A stretch of 64,000 bases of DNA from Cyanoderma ruficeps (taxonomy: Eukaryota; Chordata; Aves; Passeriformes; Timaliidae): assembly GCA_008694505.1 (NCBI GenBank), contig VZDJ01007749.1, positions 6,783,457-6,847,456 of the forward strand. The letters run 5' to 3'. This document shows positions 12,096 to 26,320 of the stretch, piece after piece (the stretch's first letter is position 1; every line of letters begins with the position of its first letter). The notes under the pieces were generated by a model. That model made no database searches. It was not told the origin of the DNA and saw nothing but the letters and a program-made list of their open reading frames with translations. A program made the translations under genes and the position numbers.

Positions 12096-15000
12096 GATTT
12101 CTTCAGCTTTTTCAGTTGATTTTGTGCCCCACTTGGAGCATTGGAAACCTCTTTTCTCCCAAATGAAAGCTGAAATCACCCATGAGTTTATTAGGTGGGC
12201 AACTTAATAAACCCCTGCAACAAGAGGAGACTTGCCATGATTTCATGCCTGCTGCTGGCACTGAGGTTTGTACAAGCAAGGTGGTGAACTCCAAAGGCAC
12301 AGTGCTGCCTGCACCCAGAGCTGAACAAGATCCTTAAGGACAGTTTAATCTCCAGACAGTAAAAGCTTTATCCCATTGTGAGACTCTGAGACTAATTTTT
12401 GCATTTTACACTTCTTGAAGGAGACTAGGAATTTTACAAAATTAAGAGCTACTGTCTGTTCAGTGAGTTTTCACTCAAGCCTTCCATTTATTTCAGTGGC
12501 CAGTAGATATTTGTTTTTATCCTACCTCATTTAACCGTGTTTCAATATCAACTTGTACCACTCTTATTCTGAGGTTAATTTTAGTTGCAGAGGTAAAAGA
12601 GCTTGAAGGACTCAGTCGAATAATTTCCTCTCGTAAACAGGGCAAATGAAATACACATCAGGTAAATGAGTTATTGCCGAACCATAACTACCCCTCAACA
12701 GCAGAAAGGCACACAGAGATGTGAATGATGATGAAGAGGTTTGCTTTCCGTGCCTCTGAGCCCTATGGAAATGATCCCTCTAGTGGGCACTTGGAAAATT
12801 AACTGGTGGTGCTGCTCGGCAGTGCTGAAAGCCTAACCAAGGAACGAATGAAAAAGTTGCCCAATGTTAGGGGGAAAAGACCCCCAAGCAATGAAAGAGA
12901 CAGTTGTATTTTCCTAAAGTTTACCACTGAAATAAGATTTTAAGGTGGTTGTTATGACAAGTGGCAAACATCACCAAAATGTTAATTCAGTGACTTCTGC
13001 AAAAATCTTTAAAACAATTTTATTTAGGTTTTTTCATTGAAATAATAAGGTTTTTTTATGTGTTACCATCTCCTTGGGAGAGAAAAATAATAAACCATTT
13101 ATAAAGTACTTTCTGAATGACTGACAGGTAAAAAAAGCCCTGTTGTGATGTCTTCCTTAAGGTGAAAGCATAAAGTCTTTTTATGGAAACAACTTATTAA
13201 TTTTTCAAGTAATTTCAAAAATATTTCCAAGAGATTCAAACAATTTCCAACCAGGAAAAAAAGTCAAGATTTGAGCTCTGATTGCAGGCACTATCTGCTT
13301 CTAGTCCACCATGTGCCTCTTGTTACTGTCATTACTCATGGCACCTCTTAGGAGCAGGGCATAAAATATCGAGCTTGCTTGTCCCCCTAGCACAGAGGTG
13401 TGTTCTGTCTGAGCACAGAATGTGTGACATGCCTGGACAGTGTCCAATGGAGGTCTCAGTGTCTGTTACCTGTAGCTGCCTCGAAGAAATAATTTGTGGC
13501 GAATATTTTCTTGTTGCTGTTACTGAGACAAACCTTTGCAATACCGTTGCAGTAGCGAGCTCCTCCCTGTATGACCTGGGAGGAGGTCCATCACTCCATG
13601 CTTTCCTGAAGGATCAACAGTGTAAGCCTGTGCTGCACCAAGTGTTCCCTTGTGTAAGGATAAATCTAACAGCTTTTGGATAAACATCCATGTGACCCTA
13701 ATGCCACCACTGGATCACAGCTCCTGCTGCAGCCTCTTGCTTGGAGGATGACATGGCTGTAGACAGGAGTTATGATACCAAACTCTGGTTCCTTTTGTGT
13801 TTGCCCTCTAGCTCCTTTCAACATCTCCTACGTCCAACTCGAGTACTTCCCTTCCCGGGTCTTCCATCCCACAGCTGCTCTGTGCCTCCCACTTGCTGGG
13901 GTATCCTGAGCAAACAGTGGAGCCTGCTCTGCCAGGTGAGCCTCAAATCCCACCCTTTTCCTGACCTGGTGCAAATTCCTGCCTCAAGCCAGCTGGGTGC
14001 CTGGCCAACGGCAGACCTCTTGAGCTGTTCCTGTCTGAGCCACATCCCTAACAGCTCTTTTCAAGTGAGAATTTAAAACGTTTTTGTTTTCAAGTGTCTC
14101 TGCTTTCAGATTTGAGATGTGAGAAGGAGATGTTTGTGCAGTCAGGCAGCCAGTGGCAATTTCATTCCCCTGCGTGTGGCTACACAGAAGGTGTGTGCTG
14201 ATAAGTTGTGCCACTCATGAATCATGCTTGTCCCTGCTGCTGCTCCATGAAGCTTTGGTAGAAGAGATCCATTCTTGGAACTATATTGAAGTTTCCACAT
14301 ATAATCCCAAATTGCTTCTGTTCTCTAGATACATTCTTGTGCTCTCTTATTGGAGGGTGTCTGTCTTATCTGGGGGCTAACACAGAAATGCTCTTTCTTT
14401 TATATTCACAAAATATAAGTTTCACTGACAAATAATGAAAATTAATGTGTGTTTGGAGGGCATACAGATAGAAAAAGTAAAAGAAAGGGGGGCCAGAAAA
14501 GAAAGGCAGTATCTTATACCTTGTCACCAGCCTGAGGCTGTGTGGTGACATGATATCATTACAGAGCCTTGAGTTTCCTAAAATTATAATGTAACTTCAA
14601 AGAGAGAGGTCAACATGGTTTTAAGTAAGACTGGAACTGTTCTACCCCTGTGGGTAGCATGAAAAATTCCACTCATGCATTGAATATTAAATGCTTCAGA
14701 ATAGAGATTTTTGAAGCTGTCACAAGAGTTGTAACTTCCCTTGATGTCATATGCAACGTTAATGTGGGTTAAAATCATGCCTAAGCTAAAGGAGTTTGGC
14801 ATGTTTGTCATTATGGAGTTACTGAAATGTATGGAATCAACTCTTTGTGGGTATTAATCACAGGATAAATGTTTGGATCACTTATTTAAACTGCTACTGC
14901 ATTAGAGAAAAGTGTTTGTGGAAAAATACTTGTTTTGCAAGGAGCTACAAAAGTATTCCATCAAGTTCTGACTTTAACACACTAGTAAGAGTGCAGTTCC

Positions 15001-15671
15001 AGTGAGTGATGCTGTTGGAGTTCTCCACTCATCTTTGTAGGGAGGATGCTTTTTTGAGAGTTGGGATTTTTTCCTCTCCTAGTCTGCAGGTTTTTCCAAG
15101 GTGCAATGGAAACAAAGGGACTCTCATGACTGTTTTAACTGTACTTCACGGGAACCATTTTTTCAGACATTATGCTGAATTCAGCTTCTCATAGAAATCC
15201 TGTAGAGGACACTACATGCCAAAGGGTGCAAAACAGTGTGAGTTCAGGAAGCAGTGTCTTACAGTCCAGCAGAATAACAGGTGACCCCTTCCTTCCATCT
15301 CTGGCCAGGGGTATCTTGCAGTGATTCTTTCAAGTAGAACATGGCTTGCAGGTACAACAAGTTGTTGGTTTTCAAGAGGTTCCTCTGTTGTATGTGGAGA
15401 CTTTATTGTTTCATTGCATATTGTTGTTAATAAAGGTGCAAGCTGAGCAGTGACTTTTTACTAGAAGGAGCTGGATCAGGTTCTAACAGAATTCATTGGC
15501 ATAAGTCGGCTTTTTGTTCGGGACTCAAATTCAGGGAAATTAAAGCTTAATGTCCCATCTTGAACAGGTAAAATGAAAACTACTAAGTTTGCAATGCATT
15601 GCCCGCTTATCTGAACACTTAATAATTGACTTCTATACAATCTATTTTTGCAAACTTCAGTGGCCTTCCAG
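12096..15671. other. non-coding stretch, nothing recognised
   Basis: No recognisable gene. The open frame at 13282-13683 (133 codons, plus) has no recognisable domain, no good start context and no supporting splice structure. Confidence 0.45.
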
Positions 15672-15996
15672 TACCTTCCAGAAGGGAGCCTACAAGAAGG
15701 ATGGAGAGAGATCATTTACAAGAGAATGCAGTGACAGGACAAGGGGGAATGGCTACAAACTAAAAGAGAGTAGTTTTAGATTAGATATTAGGAAAAAATT
15801 CTTTACTGTGAGGGTGGTGAGGCACTGGAACAGCTTTCTAAGAGAAGTTGTGGATGCCCCATCCCTGGAAGTGTTCAAGACTAGGTTGAATGGGGCTCTG
15901 AACAACCTAATCTAGTGAAGGTGTCCCTGCCCATGTCAGGGGTTGGAACAAGATGATCTTGGAAGTTCTTTCCAACCCAAACCATTACAGAATTAA
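15672..15996 (+). mobile_element. CR1 LINE 3'-end fragment, plus strand
   Basis: The 3' part of CR1 is well preserved. The C-terminal ORF2 frame is readable ([20 protein letters not shown]), followed by the 3' UTR motifs TGGATGCCCCATCCCTGGAA and GATGATCTTGGAAGTTCTTT. It ends in a decayed terminal repeat near 15992. It is 5'-truncated and inactive. Confidence 0.92.
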
Positions 15997-17510
15997 TTAT
16001 TCTTACATGATATGCAGCCCTAAGTAATCAGCATTAATATGTTAATTAATGTGATGACATGTTTGTGCTAAGGAATAGCTTATATGGGCTAATGATGCCC
16101 AAACTCTGTTCTTTGATTGTTTTGAGCTGTATATAGTGAAGAGGAAGTGAAAGCAATTTATGCAATTATGTGGATGGTGTAAACAATCAGACCTGACAGA
16201 CCATGGATTTCAGAGGAGTGCAGTTATATGCCTCAAATGTACTCTTAGGCAGGCAGTTGACTCCAATGACCCAAAGAACCCACAGACAACCACAAAATAC
16301 ATCACCACAGGGTTTCCCTGTGGTTGAGAGTTTTTGTTGGGTTACTGTTTTTATTTTATTTTAATTATAGGTTATACCCTGGCAGAACTAGGGGTGCAAT
16401 GTAACCTTGTAATTGGCAATCACAAAATTCTGCCCTCCTTTCTAAAATGTCAACAATGTACTCATCAAATGCTCTCAAGGTTGCCATGAAGTGGAGCTGA
16501 TGTGTGGATTTTTTAAGCACTGGTGAAGTTTTGGTCCCAAGCACAAAAATTAGCTTAGTTCCACATTTATATATGTATATATGAATTCCTGGTAAATTTT
16601 CTCATTGAGGAAGATTGTTTCTTTGCAGGGTTGAGGACGAAAAGCTGCAATGCATTTCTGAGCACAGGTGACAATCCAGTCTTTGAAGGTTCCACTGCAC
16701 TCAGATGACTGTAGTATTGGAAGAACCAGATTTGAAAACATCAGGCTCAAGACAGGGCAGTTTGGCAGAGCAGCTTTGTGGGTAGCTGGAAGAACTCCAG
16801 GGAACAGACTCAATTTGGGCTAAGTGTTAGCTGAATAAGGCATGACTAATAAGATTTTTTAACAAAGCATTTTTAGAGTCTGTTGAAACCATTTATTTCC
16901 CTCGAAGAAAATCAAATATTAGCAAGTTTTTCCACTATTTCAAAAATAAAGCTCATGGTCTCACATTTAGCTTGTGTGGTAGGAAACTGCCTACAGTCCT
17001 CTTTGGAAACCTTTCACTTTGGAAACCTTTCTAGGATTTAATAATCATCAGTGAATTCAACTAAGGTCATTAAGCATTCTGCTGTTCTGCCATCTCAGTA
17101 CAAATGGGTGCCTGCTTTTCATGTCAGCTGGGGTTAGAATGTTGGAGAGCAGAATACTGAATTAATTGAAGAATCAGCATAGATTGAATTACGCTTGTTC
17201 AAGACGTAAGTGATTTGGAAGGGGAGGATGGAATTGTTTACTGGGGGATGCAGCAGTGTGGGGAGTGGGCATGGGCTTTAAATGCATGGGGGCAGGAAGG
17301 TGTTTTGGATTGTGGTACTTCTTGAGATGGAGGACAGGTGGAATTTGTGCCATGGCACGAATAATACATGGAATGATAGGTTTTTTCCCTTTTCCTCCAG
17401 TGGCTTTGTGTTTTGGTGCTAGGCATAATTCAAAGGGTGACTTTCACTGAGTGCAAGTGTATTTCAGCAGGCTACTGATTAAGGATGTAACAGTATTGGT
17501 TTATTTGGTT
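15997..17510. other. non-coding stretch, nothing recognised
   Basis: No gene recognised. A 15-base direct repeat at 17001-17031 is listed separately. Confidence 0.45.
17001..17031. repeat. short direct repeat, two 15-base copies
   Basis: CTTTGGAAACCTTTC occurs at 17001-17015 and again at 17017-17031, separated by a single A. It looks like a small replication-slippage duplication. Confidence 0.8.
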
Positions 17511-17514
17511 TAGA

Positions 17515-17666
17515 CTTAGTAAGTTCTGTAGGTAGAGGGCCAGGGAGAATGGTTTTAAAAAGAAACTGTAGATTTAGAGTAGATATAAGGGAGAGATTCT
17601 TCACTATGAGAATGATGAGGCTCTGGAACAGATTACCCAGAGAAGCTGTGGACGTCCCATCCCTGG
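17515..17666 (+). mobile_element. CR1 LINE fragment lacking its 3' terminus, plus strand
   Basis: The frame reads as CR1 ORF2 C-terminus (FRVDIRERFFTMRMMRLWNR, then LPREAVDVPSL) and stops abruptly at CCATCCCTGG, where a very GC-rich, CpG-dense segment begins. CR1 copies normally retain the 3' end, so its absence means a deletion, or an insertion/rearrangement at the junction. Confidence 0.88.
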
Positions 17667-17945
17667 CCGGGCGGGATGGAGAGAAGCACCGAGCCGGGCA
17701 GGCAAGAGGTCACCGGAGGTGTGGGACCGGTGCCGCTGGTACCCCAGGGAGGAGAAGGTCTCGGCCCAGAGTCGCTGCAGGGCGGAGCCGGCGGTCAGGA
17801 GGTGTCCGGGGCTCAGAGGGGCAGGACCATGCAGCCGACCTCGTTTCCCGGGGGAGGGGGGGGACTGGAGCTGGGATCTGATCCGACCGAAGCCGAGGTG
17901 GGCCCGCCGGTACCGGGTGGGAAGGGCTGTCCGAGTAAGAGATAA
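17667..17945 (+). promoter_or_regulatory. CpG-rich island, candidate promoter or first exon
   Basis: About 280 bases of very GC-rich sequence with roughly 25 CpG dinucleotides sit in CpG-poor AT-rich surroundings. The plus strand has overlapping open frames (for example 17676-17945) with no recognisable domain. It ends in a splice-donor-like CCGA/GTAAGA at 17931-17940, so an untranslated or coding first exon on the plus strand is possible. It lies about 0.8 kb downstream of the 3' end of acrosin-like gene A and points the opposite way. Alternatives are an LTR or satellite remnant or a relocated CpG island. The function is inferred only from composition. Confidence 0.4.
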
Positions 17946-18410
17946 AGAGCTGGGGTTGTTGCTTGTGCTGGCTGCAACCAGCTCGGCTATGAGAGCCTTC
18001 AGCTTCCCTCAGCACCGAACTACCATGAGATATGGAAATTCAGATTTACTTGTGTTTATGAATGTCACAGCTCAAGGTTTGCTCTGTGTGTGGGATTTTC
18101 AACTACCCCCCTAACTTTTCCTCTCCCATTAGGATTTTTAGAGAACAAAGCACATTTCGAGCACCAGTGAGATGTGAAAATTGGACCAGATAAATGAAAA
18201 AATACAAGTAATAGCACTGGTATCTGCACTGCAAAGCACAAGGCCTATTTTGTCACTGAAGAGAGAGGGAAATGACATAAGCAGTGTCAGTGTTGTAGAA
18301 AAGCAACACTTTTCTCACAAATGGTTACTATGTGAGGAATTTATCTTGAGTACAGTACGGCAATAATGTCTCCTAGGAGTTTTCAACAAATACTGGAGCC
18401 TTAACAAAAA
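17946..18410. other. spacer between CpG island and duplicon A, nothing recognised
   Basis: Ordinary AT-rich sequence with no recognised gene or repeat. It has no counterpart next to gene B, which helps set the left edge of the duplication. Confidence 0.45.
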
Positions 18411-18597
18411 TATTTTCCTATCCTCTTCCTACGCTTGGTGTACCAGGTTCGTCCAGCCCATGGTGGCTCAGAGCACTTTCCTCTCTCACCAGGCACTTTG
18501 GAGCACTTCGGATCCACTCTGTCCCTTTGTGCCCAATGGGTCTTGTCCAGGAGTTGAAATTGCACTGAAAAGCTGATTCACTTTGAGCATAGGTAAT

Positions 18598-18603
18598 TTT
18601 ATT
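18598..18603 (-). terminator. poly(A) signal AATAAA of acrosin-like gene A
   Basis: AATAAA on the minus strand lies 168 bases past the stop codon of gene A. The equivalent hexamer of gene B is at the same distance, which supports it as the 3'-processing signal. Confidence 0.75.
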
Positions 18604-18770
18604 TCAACAACTTAGTCAACTCCAGTGTTTGCCTGCACACAGGAGAGGAGTGTGGTCAGGACAGAGCAAGTTTTTGACACTGAGGCTGCCTTTGGATCAG
18701 CAGGCATTGCCCCAGCAGGAAATGGTTGTGGTGCACTGCAGTGTACTCTGGATCCCGTCTGTCCTGCTGC

Positions 18771-21424
<2,654 letters not shown>

Positions 21425-21620
21425 GGCTGCCAGAGGCACGTGTCAGCTACAAGCACTGAGGGATCCGTGCAGCAGCACAGCCACAGCCGCAGTGCCCGCA
21501 GCAGCCGCGCTGCCCGTGGTGCCCTCGGCCCCGGGGCTGATGTCACAGAGGGGTGGGTTCCGTGTTTGGGGCACTGTGGGGGCCTGTGCAACCGGGGCCC
21601 GGTGGGGGAGGGGCACCATT
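21425..21620 (-). promoter_or_regulatory. GC-rich proximal upstream region of gene A with CRE-like site
   Basis: This GC-rich segment directly upstream of the start codon is conserved in copy B. At 21538-21545 the minus strand reads TGACATCA, one base from the cAMP-response element TGACGTCA, about 115 bases before the ATG. CREM binding to CRE sites drives many postmeiotic sperm genes in mammals. Use of this site here is inference, and no TATA box was seen. Confidence 0.4.
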
Positions 21621-21632
21621 GAATCCATGAGC

Positions 21633-21776
21633 CATGGAATGGTTTGGGGGGGAAGGGACCTTGGAAATCACATAGTTCTGACTTCCTGCCATTGGTAGGG
21701 ATGGATGGTTTGTACTGGAGAAGTTTGCTCAGAGCCTGGTTCAGAAGCTGTCCTTGAACACTTTGAGGGATGGGAC
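21633..21776 (-). mobile_element. CR1 LINE 3' portion, minus strand, interrupted
   Basis: On the plus strand this opens with ATGGAATGGTTTGGG and AAGGGACCTTGGAAATCACA, the reverse-complemented CR1 3' end. It continues to GAACACTTTGAGGGATGGG, where it is broken by the 21777-22394 insertion. The remainder resumes at about 22395. The same CR1 is uninterrupted upstream of gene B. Confidence 0.85.
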
Positions 21777-22394
21777 ATTGAAGTACTAAGTCCTGATTAA
21801 CAGGCCCTGACTGAGGCAGGAACAAGAGCTCTTGAGCAAAAGTTGGCCTCTGCATGAACCTTCCAACCAAATGTTATTGATATCTGCTCACTGGCAAAAC
21901 ATGGATTTGCCTTTCCCTATTTAGAAACTGGACAGGGCCATATCTGGCCTTCTTTTGGGGTGTGGGATCACAGACAACTCCCTTGGTTCCTCCTGGAGCT
22001 CTCCAAGGCCTAGGGAGCATCCCAAGAGCAGAACAAAACCAGATGATCCTGCACAAGAAGTTATGGTAGCTAGTTTATTCAACTGTGTAAAGATGGGGCC
22101 TTCTCACGGCGCCGTCCAAAACCTCCTTGCCTGTTGGGGAAGGCATCTGCAGGACTTCTCATTTACCGGGAGTGGTTCTCCAGTCCACTTAATTTACGGA
22201 CCTGGATGATGGTCAAGGATTAGGGTAACCTGTGATGTGTCTTTCTTCATCACTGTAGGCAGTCCTTTATAGTAATGATTAGATGCACTGCTTAGCCTAT
22301 CCTTTCCCCATTCTTTGTGGTTTTGAGTTACAGTAAATTACATTTATTCCTGAAGTTGGTGTCTGTGTCTTCTGTGGTGAGCCAGCCTACATGA
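21777..22394 (+). mobile_element. insertion within CR1, probable solo LTR
   Basis: About 620 bases split a CR1 that is continuous in copy B, so the insertion postdates the duplication, or gene B later lost it. The right end resembles an LTR R-U5 region: an AGTAAA-like polyadenylation motif in a TTACAGTAAATTACATT context, then a GT-rich stretch, ending near CCTACA. I could not define clean terminal TG...CA ends or a target-site duplication, and no coding sequence is present. The LTR call is therefore tentative, while the insertion itself is clear. Confidence 0.5.
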
Positions 22395-22590
22395 AAAACA
22401 GGCATCCACAGCTGCTCCGGGCAACCCATGCCAGTATCTCTGCAGCCTCACAGTCAAGAATTTCTTCCCAATATCTCATATGAAGCTACCCTCTGTCACT
22501 GTAAAGCCATTGCCCCTTATCCTTTTAGGAGCTGTCCTTGTAAGAAGGATCTCTGCTGCTCTCTTTAGGCCCCTCTTCTTGCAGGATGGG
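22395..22590 (-). mobile_element. CR1 LINE continuation after insertion, minus strand
   Basis: GGCATCCACAGCTGCTC, AAGAATTTCTTCCCAATATC and GCCCCTTATCCTTTTAGGAG continue the CR1 broken at 21776 and match the CR1 upstream of gene B (29268-29480). The 5' end is truncated near 22590. Confidence 0.85.
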
Positions 22591-22962
22591 GCTGTGCAGT
22601 TTCTGGGGCAGGCAGTGGCTGAGGAATCTGTTTGGGGCTGGGTGTGCAGCTGCAGTGCCAGCTGCAGATTGAGCTCTGGCTGGTGGGTACCCAGGACAAG
22701 AGACTGCACACCCTTTGCATGACAGAGGGCACAGGGAGCTGTGGCACAGGCCAGGGGAATGGACACTTATTGGAGTTTGGGATTTCCACAACCTGCCCCC
22801 ACCTTTTTTTTTCTCTCAGGGAATTTTCTCCTATTTGTTGCCCAAAAGATGAGAAGAACAGATACTTAAGAGAGACAAAAGATGTAGCCAAGGAGGAGGG
22901 GGAATGGTGCAGTTTGTTTCTGTCTCTGAGCAGGGGGCTTCTCTTGGGAAGTGTAGAGATAC

Positions 22963-23916
22963 TGTGAGTTTTTGGCTGGGAGGTGAGGGGCTGGGCTCAG
23001 CTCCTCACTCTCTCTCACTCTCGGGGCCAGAGGGGAACGGTCGGGTTTGCTGCTGCTGTGGGGTGAATTCGCTGCCACCCTGGAATTCTGTCCTTCACTG
23101 CTTTTCTCCTTTCTGTGGGTGAGGTGCTGCTCGAAAGAGCAGCTGTTGAACTGGGACTTTTCCAACACCCAACCTCATTCACAAGGGGACCCTGACTCCC
23201 TCCCCCTTCCCGGAGGGTGCGTCTCCTAGCTGATTGTGGCTGCTGCTTGCAGTAGCCTGGCAGTCACTGCCCAGCTGTGCTGTTTTCTGCTGCTGATTTG
23301 GGCTTTTTTGCTGCACATTAACCTGACACTCCATGCCAGCCCAAACACTCTGTGGCTTCTGGCACGGCTCCAAAATCTTTGCTACACTTTGTTTGTCACT
23401 CCGCGATGGCCCTGCCTCTGCTGTTCCGGCCTGTTGCTCCAAGATTCCTGCTGCAGTCCATTCAGTTTTCTCAGTGGCACTGAGACCGGCCGCTTCCCGT
23501 GAGTTTCCAAAGGAAGCCCCTTCTCCATCTCTTCAGCCATTACTGTGTGGGGAGCGGTAGCCGAGCTTGCGCCACAGCGCCCCCTGCAAGCGCAGGAAAA
23601 TCATCGCACCTGCCCTGCCCTGCCCGGAGCCACCAGCGCCCCTGGTGGCGGTGACCGGAACTGCACCGGGGGAAAGGGCCAGGGCCAGGAGAAGGCTCCT
23701 GCAGTGTTCCTGCTTCTGTTTGTTGTGGCTGCTGTTGTTGTTTGTTTGCCTTGTTATACATACTAGTAAAGAACTGTTACTCCTGTTCTCACATCTGCCT
23801 GAAAACCTTGTCATTTCAAAGTTATAATAATTTTGAGAGAAGGGGGTCACATTTTCCATTCCAAGGGAGCTTCCCGCCTTCCTTGGCAGACACCTGTCCC
23901 TTAAACCAGGACAACA
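22963..23916 (+). mobile_element. ERVL-type solo LTR, plus strand
   Basis: The 3' half is the familiar bird LTR text: a CAGCGCCCCCTGCA motif at about 23576, AGTAAAGAACTGTTACTCCT at 23765-23784, then CATTTCAAAGTTATAATAAT and a terminal GCAGACACCTGTCCC near 23887. These recall abundant ERVL-like LTRs of songbirds. No gag, pol or env reading frame was recognised beside it, so it is probably a solo LTR. The left edge (TGTGAG at 22963) and right edge (ACA near 23916) are approximate; no target-site duplication was recognised. Confidence 0.75.
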
Positions 23917-26320
23917 CTGAGAGCCACAGCAGGAGCCGGTGGCTCTTTATGGAACATGACATCTGTGAGACTGTTGATGGAACCCCAGGAACAGTACAGA
24001 AACCTGCTCGGACTGTGTGAGGGTGGCACGGGTAGGGAATCAAATAGGGCACTTGTCAGCTTGCTGGAGCTACCTGTGCCTCTGGAATGGTCACACAGGG
24101 GAGTTTCCTCAGCATTTTGGCAGCCTAGATGGGACTGTGGAGAAGTACCTCTGGAGCCTCCCTCCTCCAAATAACCAACTTCTGGGATTTTCAGGGCAGG
24201 AAGGAGCCAGAGGAGGAGTGTTATAATTCCATGTGCAGAGTCTGTGTAAATTCTAAGCATGGAATTGAGCCTCTCTGTTGTTGTGGCATTTGCGGCAGAT
24301 TTGGCCAAGTCATGGATAGTGGGTGGAGAAGGCATGCACAGCATGATCAGTGTAAGGTGGCCACAGAGGAGTTGTGGGGGCCCGCATAAGTTGTGAGGTG
24401 GAGGGGCTTGAGTCTCTGCTTGAAGGGCTTTGGAGACAGGCACAGGGAGGGCCTTGTGTCCCTCATGCCACTCAATGGGTGCTAGAGCACACACAGACGG
24501 GGATGGAAGTCCCTTCCTGGCATGCAAAAAGGGGTTTCACATGCCTCGAGGTGTTTGATGTGATGGGAAATATCCCTGGTTTAGGGGAGGACATGTCCGT
24601 GGCCAAGGTTGTACAGAACTGGGATAAATTCTTGTGGGCAGCAGAATTTTGCCAAGACAGCACAATAAGGTTGTGCCAGGATGATTGGGCAGCTCTAAGC
24701 TTGTCTCCCCACTGGGCAGGGTAGTGACCATCCCCAATCCTGAGTGACACTCTTCCACTCATTGTCTTTAGTGAGCAGGCAGTCCCTGAAATTTACTTCA
24801 GTAAATATTTGAAGAAGCTTATGCCAGGGTGGTAGGGGCCAGTACAGATGTGGGGTGGTTGTTCTCAGCACAGCCCATCTTGATTAATACAAATGGAAGT
24901 CTGCCATGCACCATGAGACAGGACTCCATTGGCCTGGTGATGCCAGATTGATTTTTGCTCTTTTTCTTTTATATATTCTCTGTATTCTTTACACATATAT
25001 TTGTAGCTCTGTAGCCTGTTGTATCTGTGGCTAATTTTCCCAGTACTTTTTCCTACCTTTTCCCTAAGCAGAAAGACAAAACATATTTCAGAGCTTTAAG
25101 CCCTGGAAGGTAAAATCCCCTAATCCTCTCTTGGTTCTTCTTGGAAATCAAGGCGGGAAACAGCTCCTTGAGACACATTTTCATAAAGTTTAGTTTCCAA
25201 CTGGGGGCAGGATTGGGGGGTAGTATTTAGAGACTGTTGAACCAAGGGAGAAATTACTTCACTACTTGTGGTTTTAATTGGTGATTTTTGTCAAATCAGC
25301 TAATTTGCTAAGCTCATAAAACTGTATTCAGCCCATGTGGGTGAGGAATTCTGTGGACATTTTCCATATCTGCCCCTGGCAGATCTAATAAACATCAGCC
25401 ATTTTCTTACCTCCTATACTAATATTATGTCGAAAGCGTGTTGTTTTATTTCTAGATTCTTTAAGGCATCACTTGAAGCCAAGAAGAGTATCCAGAAGCA
25501 GATGGAGTAACACTTAGCCCAAGGAATTTTGAAGCATTCTGTTAGATGAAGAAAATCAATGTTCACTTGCCTTCACCTGGAAAAGACAGCAACTGCCTTC
25601 AACAAGTCTTCCTCATGGCATTCCAGGATCCTCTATCATTGCCCCGCCCCAACACCCAGCATCAAAGTTTGATTGAAAAGAGTTTAAATTTTGGGGCAAT
25701 TTTGTACAGTTTGTAGAGGATTTGTTAATTAGTGAGTTGAGATAAGAAGGTTCTTGCCCATCCTGTGATGATTCTGTGCAGCACTCAGGCAAAGAAGCAC
25801 AACAAGCTGCAGTTTGTATCCGTGCAGCTGGGTCTTTTTCTGCTCCTTCTCTCCATTTGCCAGCCTTACACAGCCCTCTCATCTTTCTTGACTCCTCCCT
25901 GTCTCTGCCCTTGTCTCTTCCCAAATATGCAGCCAAGCCCAGGGATCTTTTCCCCCTGGCCTCCAGGTTGGCCCTGCCTGTGAACAGCCTTGGTGTAGCA
26001 GCTGCTGTTGGCCTACTCACCTTGGCCTTCCATGGCATTCCTGGTGTGCTCTCCTACTGTTCCTGCCAGGCTCCTCTCCCCAGAATGCCCCCAGATCTTC
26101 CTTGGAGTATCTGTGAAGTGTGACCACCTGGCACATCAATCCCCCTTTACTACCTGTGAACTCTGGCTCTGCCTTAGGGCACTGGTAGTCCACTCAGGAG
26201 CCAGGAGTTTCCCTTGTCATGCCTGGGACTTTCCCAGATCTGTTCCTTTAGGCCAGGCTGACACCAGGCCCTAAATCATCAGCCCATGGGCATTTGAGCA
26301 CTGCCCCCAAGGTGTCTGCT
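23917..26320. other. unduplicated spacer between the two acrosin-like copies
   Basis: Present only between the duplicons. Long open frames exist (for example minus 23901-24527 and plus 24374-24724), but the first runs antisense into the LTR end and neither shows a recognisable domain. No gene is called. Confidence 0.45.

Noticed and set aside
17676..17945. Plus-strand frame of 89 codons inside the CpG island
   Set aside because: It is low complexity (Gly/Pro/Glu rich), has overlapping frames on both strands, and ends past the donor-like site. GC-rich composition explains the lack of stops. Kept only as a regulatory or first-exon candidate.
24229..24389. Cys-rich plus-strand frame resembling a zinc knuckle (CCCCGICG-like text)
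   Set aside because: Cys/His spacing does not fit CCHC, CCHH or other known fingers, and the frame is not extended by neighbours.
23901..24527. 208-codon open frame on the minus strand
   Set aside because: It runs antisense into the 3' end of the ERVL-like LTR and shows no recognisable domain or splice structure. Its length fits a GC-rich chance frame.
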